59,962 bases of DNA. Source: Pelagibacterales bacterium SAG-MED48 (GTDB lineage Bacteria > Pseudomonadota > Alphaproteobacteria > Pelagibacterales > Pelagibacteraceae). Of this stretch, positions 55,693 through 59,962 are shown in pieces. Below the pieces are notes generated by a model. It was given only the letters and a program-made list of their open reading frames with translations, ran no database searches and was not told the DNA's origin. Numbering within the stretch: the first letter of the stretch is position 1; every line of letters begins with the position of its first letter. The stretch is from assembly GCA_014653375.1 (NCBI GenBank), contig JACWEP010000006.1, positions 1 to 59,962 on the forward strand, read 5' to 3'. The translations under genes and the position numbers were made by a program.

Positions 55693-56818
55693 TTTTTTTC
55701 CTTTTTATTGATTTAGAAGATTTCATTGTAGCATCAACTATAAGTTTTTGAAATGCTTGCACACCTTTTTCCCAAACTGGAGATAAAAGACCACCTTCTT
55801 TTGCAGCTGGAGAATATCTGCCTTCTTGGAGTCTTTCACACATTTCATGATCTTCTTTATGAACACTCCACCATATGTTTTTTACCATCTTGATTTCTTT
55901 TTCGCTCATAGACTTACCATCAGTAGTATAGATTATTCTTTTTTGTGAAGTTATACCTGGGCTTATTGGTATATTTAAATAAACACCAATTTGATTAGGA
56001 AAATATGTTCCTATTATAAAATTTGGAAAAAGAGATAAATATTTTGAGGTTACGGACAGTGCAGCACTATTATTTGTATCTTCTTCATCAACATCAACGC
56101 CACTTCCATAACACATACCATCGACAACTGTATAATGATCCTTTAAAGGTTGATTAGTAGTAGTTTTATGAACAAATTGTACATGATACGGTTCTATAAA
56201 ATTTTCAATTAGAAATTTCCAGTTAGTATTTATTTTTCCAAAATCTAGAGTTGTTGCATATTTTAATTTTGTTAAATCAATATCATCAAATTTTTTAATA
56301 AGTGGTTTCGCATACTCCTCAAATTTTTTTGCTTTTCCATTAAAATTAATAAAAATCCAATCATGCCAAATATGAACTTTAATTGATTTTAATCCATGAT
56401 TAGAAAAATTAAATCCTTTTGGCTTGTGTTGATCTGTACCACCCACATGTGGGGCTGCTTTTAATTTACCATCAAGATCATAGCTCCAAGCATGATATGG
56501 ACAGCGGATAATCTTTCCTACATTTTTTTTTTCATTTACAAGTTTTAAACATCGATGACTACAAACATTGTGAAAAGCAGAAATTTCATTTTCATTTCTC
56601 ACAAGTAAAATAGGTTTATTTGCAATAAAAATTGGAATTACATCACCAGATTTTTTAAGTTCATGTGAAAAACCCACAAACAGCCATCCATTGGATAATA
56701 CAGTTTCACATTCCTTTTTCCAAAAATCTTCATCGATATAAGATTTAGGTGGCAATCCAAATATAGTATTAGAATTTTTAGGTTTTTTAATTTTTACTAA
56801 ATTTTTTTCTTTAGACAT
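55685..56818 (-). CDS. Rieske oxygenase alpha subunit, quaternary-amine monooxygenase-like
   Basis: A 377-residue Rieske non-haem iron oxygenase. The 2Fe-2S site is CSHRCLKL and CPYHAWSYDLDG. The mononuclear iron site is ENFIEPYHVQFVHKTT, in which a Glu takes the bridging position three residues before the first His. CntA (carnitine) and GbcA (glycine betaine) type enzymes use a Glu there, unlike the Asp of aromatic-ring dioxygenases. The reductase partner is not adjacent. It is the first gene of the eight-gene minus operon and is divergent from the second Rieske gene. Confidence 0.88.
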   Translation of the reverse strand: MSKEKNLVKIKKPKNSNTIFGLPPKSYIDEDFWKKECETVLSNGWLFVGFSHELKKSGDVIPIFIANKPILLVRNENEISAFHNVCSHRCLKLVNEKKNVGKIIRCPYHAWSYDLDGKLKAAPHVGGTDQHKPKGFNFSNHGLKSIKVHIWHDWIFINFNGKAKKFEEYAKPLIKKFDDIDLTKLKYATTLDFGKINTNWKFLIENFIEPYHVQFVHKTTTNQPLKDHYTVVDGMCYGSGVDVDEEDTNNSAALSVTSKYLSLFPNFIIGTYFPNQIGVYLNIPISPGITSQKRIIYTTDGKSMSEKEIKMVKNIWWSVHKEDHEMCERLQEGRYSPAAKEGGLLSPVWEKGVQAFQKLIVDATMKSSKSIKRKKNV

Positions 56819-56905
56819 TAGCTGGTTACTAAAGGGTTATTTATATTGAAAAGCCTATTTTAGAATAATAATATTTACAATATAATTTTTCAAAAGAGCA
56901 CTGGT

Positions 56906-58261
56906 ATGATTAATGATAATTTCAAACAGGAAGATTTTAGAGGCTACAAACAGTCAGCTGTACCAGAGATTGATAATGGATTGGCCCAAACAAATTCTAA
57001 AACACCATGCGGAGAATATTTAAGACGTTATTGGCATCCCGTTGCTTTAACTTCCGATGTAAGTGAGATACCAAAGGAAATTCGTATTCTAGGTGAAGAT
57101 TTGGTTATATTTAAAACTACAAAAGGAAATATAGGTTTGGTACATAAAGCTTGTCCTCATAGAAGAGCTTCAATGGCATATGGGAAAACTGAACATGAAG
57201 GTATTAGGTGCTGTTATCATGGTTGGCTTTTTTCAACTAATGGCGAAATTCTCGAAACGCCTGGCGAGGATATAGACTCGAAACAGGCTAAAAAATTAAG
57301 AGAAACATTTAAGCTTGGAGCATATCCAGTCATAGAGTTTAACGGTTTAGTTTTTTCATATCTTGGTCCGATGGAAAAAATTCCTGAATTTCCACACTAT
57401 GATTCATTTGAAATTCCTGGAAATATTTCTAGTCCTTATCGAATAGATTATAATTGTAATTGGATACAAGTGCTTGATGCAATTATGGACCCTCTTCATA
57501 CCTCATTTTTACATGGTCAAAGCTCAGGTATACAATTTTCTGAAGGTTTTGCTGAAGTTGGAGAGATAGATTTTTTTGAAAGAGGAATTCAATACCTTGG
57601 ATGCAATACAAGACGTATAAACGATAATGTATGGGTTAGAGTAAATGAATTAATTTTACCAAATTTTACACAAGCTGGAGCTGCTTTTGCTGCTGATGGT
57701 ACAAAAAGTAAATACTTTGGAAGAAGCTCTTTTACAAGATGGGTTGTTCCAGTTGACGATCATCATTGCGTTGCTTTAGCTTGGGCAAATTTTGGTGATA
57801 GAGGAGATCCAATTGAATATAATAATCAAGAAGGATATGAAAGAATTGAAGCTGGTGAAATTTCAAACAGAACACAAGAAGAAAAACAAAAAAACCCAGG
57901 TGATGCAGAAGCTGTTGAAGGAATGGGATCAATCAGTAGTCACAAAGGTGAGCATTTAATGCCAACTGATAAAGGTGTTATGATTTACAGAAGAAGAATA
58001 AGAAAACTATCAAAAGATTTAGAAGAAGGTAATGATCCTCCTCAACCTCAAAAAGCAAAAGGACAAATTGTAAGAACTAACGGACAGGATACAATATTAA
58101 AAGCACCAAAAAAAAACAATAATGATAAAGAATATGTTAAATCAATCTGTTCATCTGTAATGAATATGCAGTTTAATTTAGAAGATATGCCATTAAAAGA
58201 ACGGGATAAAGGTATTATAAAAAATCTTCAAGAAATGGAAGCAAGAGGTAGTTTTGAATAA
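56906..58261 (+). CDS. Rieske oxygenase, phthalate dioxygenase/VanA-like
   Basis: A 451-residue Rieske oxygenase. The cluster site is KACPHRRASMAYG and IRCCYHGWLFSTNGE. The iron site is VLDAIMDPLHTSFLHG, with Asp in the bridging position, as in phthalate-dioxygenase-like and demethylating enzymes. The C-terminal extension of about 100 residues is charged (EEKQKNPGDAEAVEGMGS). The following 2-hydroxyacid dehydrogenase overlaps it by eight bases. Substrate unknown. Confidence 0.88.
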   Translation: MINDNFKQEDFRGYKQSAVPEIDNGLAQTNSKTPCGEYLRRYWHPVALTSDVSEIPKEIRILGEDLVIFKTTKGNIGLVHKACPHRRASMAYGKTEHEGIRCCYHGWLFSTNGEILETPGEDIDSKQAKKLRETFKLGAYPVIEFNGLVFSYLGPMEKIPEFPHYDSFEIPGNISSPYRIDYNCNWIQVLDAIMDPLHTSFLHGQSSGIQFSEGFAEVGEIDFFERGIQYLGCNTRRINDNVWVRVNELILPNFTQAGAAFAADGTKSKYFGRSSFTRWVVPVDDHHCVALAWANFGDRGDPIEYNNQEGYERIEAGEISNRTQEEKQKNPGDAEAVEGMGSISSHKGEHLMPTDKGVMIYRRRIRKLSKDLEEGNDPPQPQKAKGQIVRTNGQDTILKAPKKNNNDKEYVKSICSSVMNMQFNLEDMPLKERDKGIIKNLQEMEARGSFE

Positions 58262-59282
58262 AGATAAAAAGATTAAAATTCATGTTAAAAATAATCACTG
58301 GGCGCCTGGGTCATTCCCAACAGATGCTGAGGGTGAAAAAAATTTTACTATTACAAAAGAACATTTAAATGAAGCTCTTAAAGATTTTCCTGAAATAAAG
58401 GATAAATTAGAAATATTTATTGATTGGGATGAAGATAATTTTGAAAAATCAATGTCAAATTCAGATATATTATTAGCTTGGAATTTTCCTACAAATAATC
58501 TCAAAAAAATTTCACCTAATCTGAAATGGATACATGTTGTATCAGCAGGCGTAGAACATTTACTACCTTTGGACTGGATGTTTGATGATTTAGTTTTGAC
58601 AAATAGCAGTGGCGCTCATGCTAAAAAAGCTGGTGAATATGGACTAATGGCTATTTTAATGTTGCAAAACCATATGACTAGAATTGTTACCAACCAAAAA
58701 AAGAAAGAGTTTGTGTCTCTTTTTAGTAACCCTATTGCAGGAAAAACAGTAGTTGTAGTTGGAACAGGTTCTTTGGGCTCTTCGATGGCAAAACATGTTA
58801 AGTCATTAGGGGCAAATGTTATTGGAGTTAATAAAAGAGGAAAAACTGTAGAAGGATGTAATAAGGTAATCATAATAGAAAATATTGATAGCGTATTACC
58901 TAAAGCTGATTTTCTATATTTGGCAGTTCCCGAAACTCCAGATACAAAAAATCTAATCGGTAAAGAAAAGCTTAATATGCTTAAACCTACTTGTGGAATA
59001 GTAAATGTTGGACGACAATCAGTAATGGATTACGATGTATTGTGTGAAAAACTAAACAATAATGAAATAGCGGGTGCAATACTTGATGTTTTTACCCATG
59101 AACCTCTTGATAAGTCTTCAAAACTTTGGGATACACCAAATTTAATTTTAACTCCTCATGTGTCATCTGATGATAATGGTGATTATGTTAGATTAACTCT
59201 TAATATATTTTTAAAAAATTTAAAATTATTTATAGAAAATAAAGATTTAGTGAATCAGATTGATAAAAGATTAGGTTATTAA
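58254..59282 (+). CDS. D-isomer-specific 2-hydroxyacid dehydrogenase
   Basis: A 342-residue NAD(P)-dependent dehydrogenase of the GhrA/SerA-like family. The dinucleotide site is VVVGTGSLGSSMAKHV, the catalytic Arg is in NVGRQSVMD, the Glu in DVFTHEPL and the His in LTPHVSSDDNGD. It begins with TTG at 58254 inside the preceding gene (eight-base overlap); no in-frame ATG exists before the conserved part, so the TTG start is likely. It would reduce a glyoxylate-like 2-oxo acid or oxidise a D-2-hydroxy acid. Confidence 0.87.
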   Translation: MNKDKKIKIHVKNNHWAPGSFPTDAEGEKNFTITKEHLNEALKDFPEIKDKLEIFIDWDEDNFEKSMSNSDILLAWNFPTNNLKKISPNLKWIHVVSAGVEHLLPLDWMFDDLVLTNSSGAHAKKAGEYGLMAILMLQNHMTRIVTNQKKKEFVSLFSNPIAGKTVVVVGTGSLGSSMAKHVKSLGANVIGVNKRGKTVEGCNKVIIIENIDSVLPKADFLYLAVPETPDTKNLIGKEKLNMLKPTCGIVNVGRQSVMDYDVLCEKLNNNEIAGAILDVFTHEPLDKSSKLWDTPNLILTPHVSSDDNGDYVRLTLNIFLKNLKLFIENKDLVNQIDKRLGY

Positions 59283-59320
59283 AAAAATTACACTAAGTTA
59301 ATTAAACTACTATTTTGAGA

Positions 59321-59962
59321 TTACTTATATTTTGTAAGTTTAAGTTGTTCTCTTGTTTGGGCTGGTGTAATAGTTGAGTAACCAAGTTCATCTACTATTC
59401 TTATAGCTTTTTCTACTAACTGAGCATTAGTAGCCAGCTTACCTTTTGATAAATATAAATTATCCTCAAGTCCAACTCTTGGGTTACCTCCCATTAGAAC
59501 AGTTTGAGCAACAAATGGCATTTCGTTTTTTGAAATTGCAAATCCAGACCAAACACCTTCTTTTGGCATAATATCTTTCATTGCTTGCATTGCTAAAGTT
59601 GTTGCTGGTGCTCCCCATGGAATTCCTAAACACATTTGAAACATTGGTGGATCACTTAATAAACCCTCTTTATATAACTGGGCGCCAAACCACATATTAC
59701 CTAAATCAAAAGCTTCTATTTCAGGTTTAACTCCTATTTCTTTTAATTTTTTTGCTGCTTTTCTTAAATCATTTGGTGTATTAACTGTAATAACTGAGCT
59801 GTCACCAAAGTTTAATGTACCAGCATCCAGTGTACAAATTTCAGGTAGAAACTGTTCTGCGTTTGCAATTCTTTCCATAACATTTGCCATATCAGTCATA
59901 GGACCAAAATCTAAGGGATTATCACCTTGTCCGATATCAAGATCACCACCCATACCTGTAGT
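59321..59962 (-). CDS. BKACE (DUF849) beta-keto acid cleavage enzyme, N-terminus off the right edge
   Basis: The visible 213 C-terminal residues belong to the beta-keto acid cleavage family: TTGMGGDLD at the edge, LPEICTLDAGTLNFGDS, PEIEAFDLGNMWFGA, CLGIPWGAPATTLAM and GGNPRVGLEDNLYLSKGK. BKACE enzymes condense a beta-keto acid with acetyl-CoA to give acetoacetate and a new CoA ester. One branch cleaves 3-dehydrocarnitine to betainyl-CoA. With the carnitine-dehydrogenase-like gene 7 kb away this is the probable specificity. The frame is open to base 59962, so the start lies outside. Confidence 0.88.
   Translation of the reverse strand, partial: TTGMGGDLDIGQGDNPLDFGPMTDMANVMERIANAEQFLPEICTLDAGTLNFGDSSVITVNTPNDLRKAAKKLKEIGVKPEIEAFDLGNMWFGAQLYKEGLLSDPPMFQMCLGIPWGAPATTLAMQAMKDIMPKEGVWSGFAISKNEMPFVAQTVLMGGNPRVGLEDNLYLSKGKLATNAQLVEKAIRIVDELGYSTITPAQTREQLKLTKYK

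Overview
The window is AT-rich, almost gap-free DNA with short intergenic spaces, small overlaps between neighbouring genes and many osmolyte, polyamine and peptide ABC transporters. Gene content (ProXWV-type and Pot-type transporters, DmdA/GcvT-like methyltransferases, an ectoine-hydrolase-like protein, carnitine enzymes) and the strong A/T codon bias fit a streamlined marine alphaproteobacterium of the SAR11/Pelagibacterales type. That assignment is inferred from style and content; there is no rRNA here to prove it. I found no rRNA, tRNA, CRISPR array, insertion sequence or prophage. No gap between genes exceeds 300 bases; the longest is 2756-3040.

Layout. (1) 1-5783: the N-terminal part of a giant DUF4347/VCBS-repeat surface protein (minus strand, running off the left edge), divergent from a TolC-like outer-membrane lipoprotein with a repetitive lysine-rich tail and a small lysine-rich ORF. 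This looks like a type I secretion locus and its cargo. (2) 5868-13325: a tight minus-strand housekeeping operon, csaA-like, lysE-like, acnA, YfgM-like, bamB, a cupin, zapE and yjbQ. (3) 13344-20610: argE-like deacylase, an agmatinase/aldehyde dehydrogenase pair, a frameshifted secreted metallopeptidase, a membrane-anchored cyclophilin and a FadN-type beta-oxidation enzyme. (4) 20673-26138: a complete dipeptide/oligopeptide-type ABC transporter.

(5) 26295-35424: a catabolic block with two GcvT/DmdA-family proteins, an S51 peptidase, an FMN 2-hydroxyacid oxidase, a ThDP enzyme, a 5-hydroxyisourate-hydrolase-like protein, a thiolase and a class IV aminotransferase. Seven of these form one plus-strand operon whose substrate I cannot name. 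(6) 35427-41897: a minus-strand operon in which EutA-like and DoeA/EutD-like (ectoine hydrolase) genes precede a complete PotABCD-type transporter, suggesting an ectoine-like rather than polyamine substrate. (7) 41957-59962: EamA exporter, beta-hydroxyacid dehydrogenase, and a quaternary-amine region. It holds ProX/ProW/ProV, a glycerophosphodiesterase, gamma-butyrobetaine dioxygenase-like, SDR, and an eight-gene minus operon (Rieske oxygenase, glyoxalase, cupin, GS-III family, MetX-like, carnitine dehydrogenase, luciferase-like monooxygenase, alpha/beta hydrolase). After that come a second Rieske oxygenase, a 2-hydroxyacid dehydrogenase and a partial BKACE enzyme.

How it fits together: imported betaines could be handled by gamma-butyrobetaine hydroxylation to carnitine, carnitine dehydrogenase to 3-dehydrocarnitine, BKACE cleavage towards betainyl-CoA/glycine betaine, and Rieske-type demethylation, with released one-carbon units taken up by tetrahydrofolate-dependent GcvT/DmdA-like proteins. 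This route is assembled by inference from family assignments. Hairpins lie just after all three complete-transporter substrate-binding-protein genes, as expected if these proteins are made in excess over their permeases.
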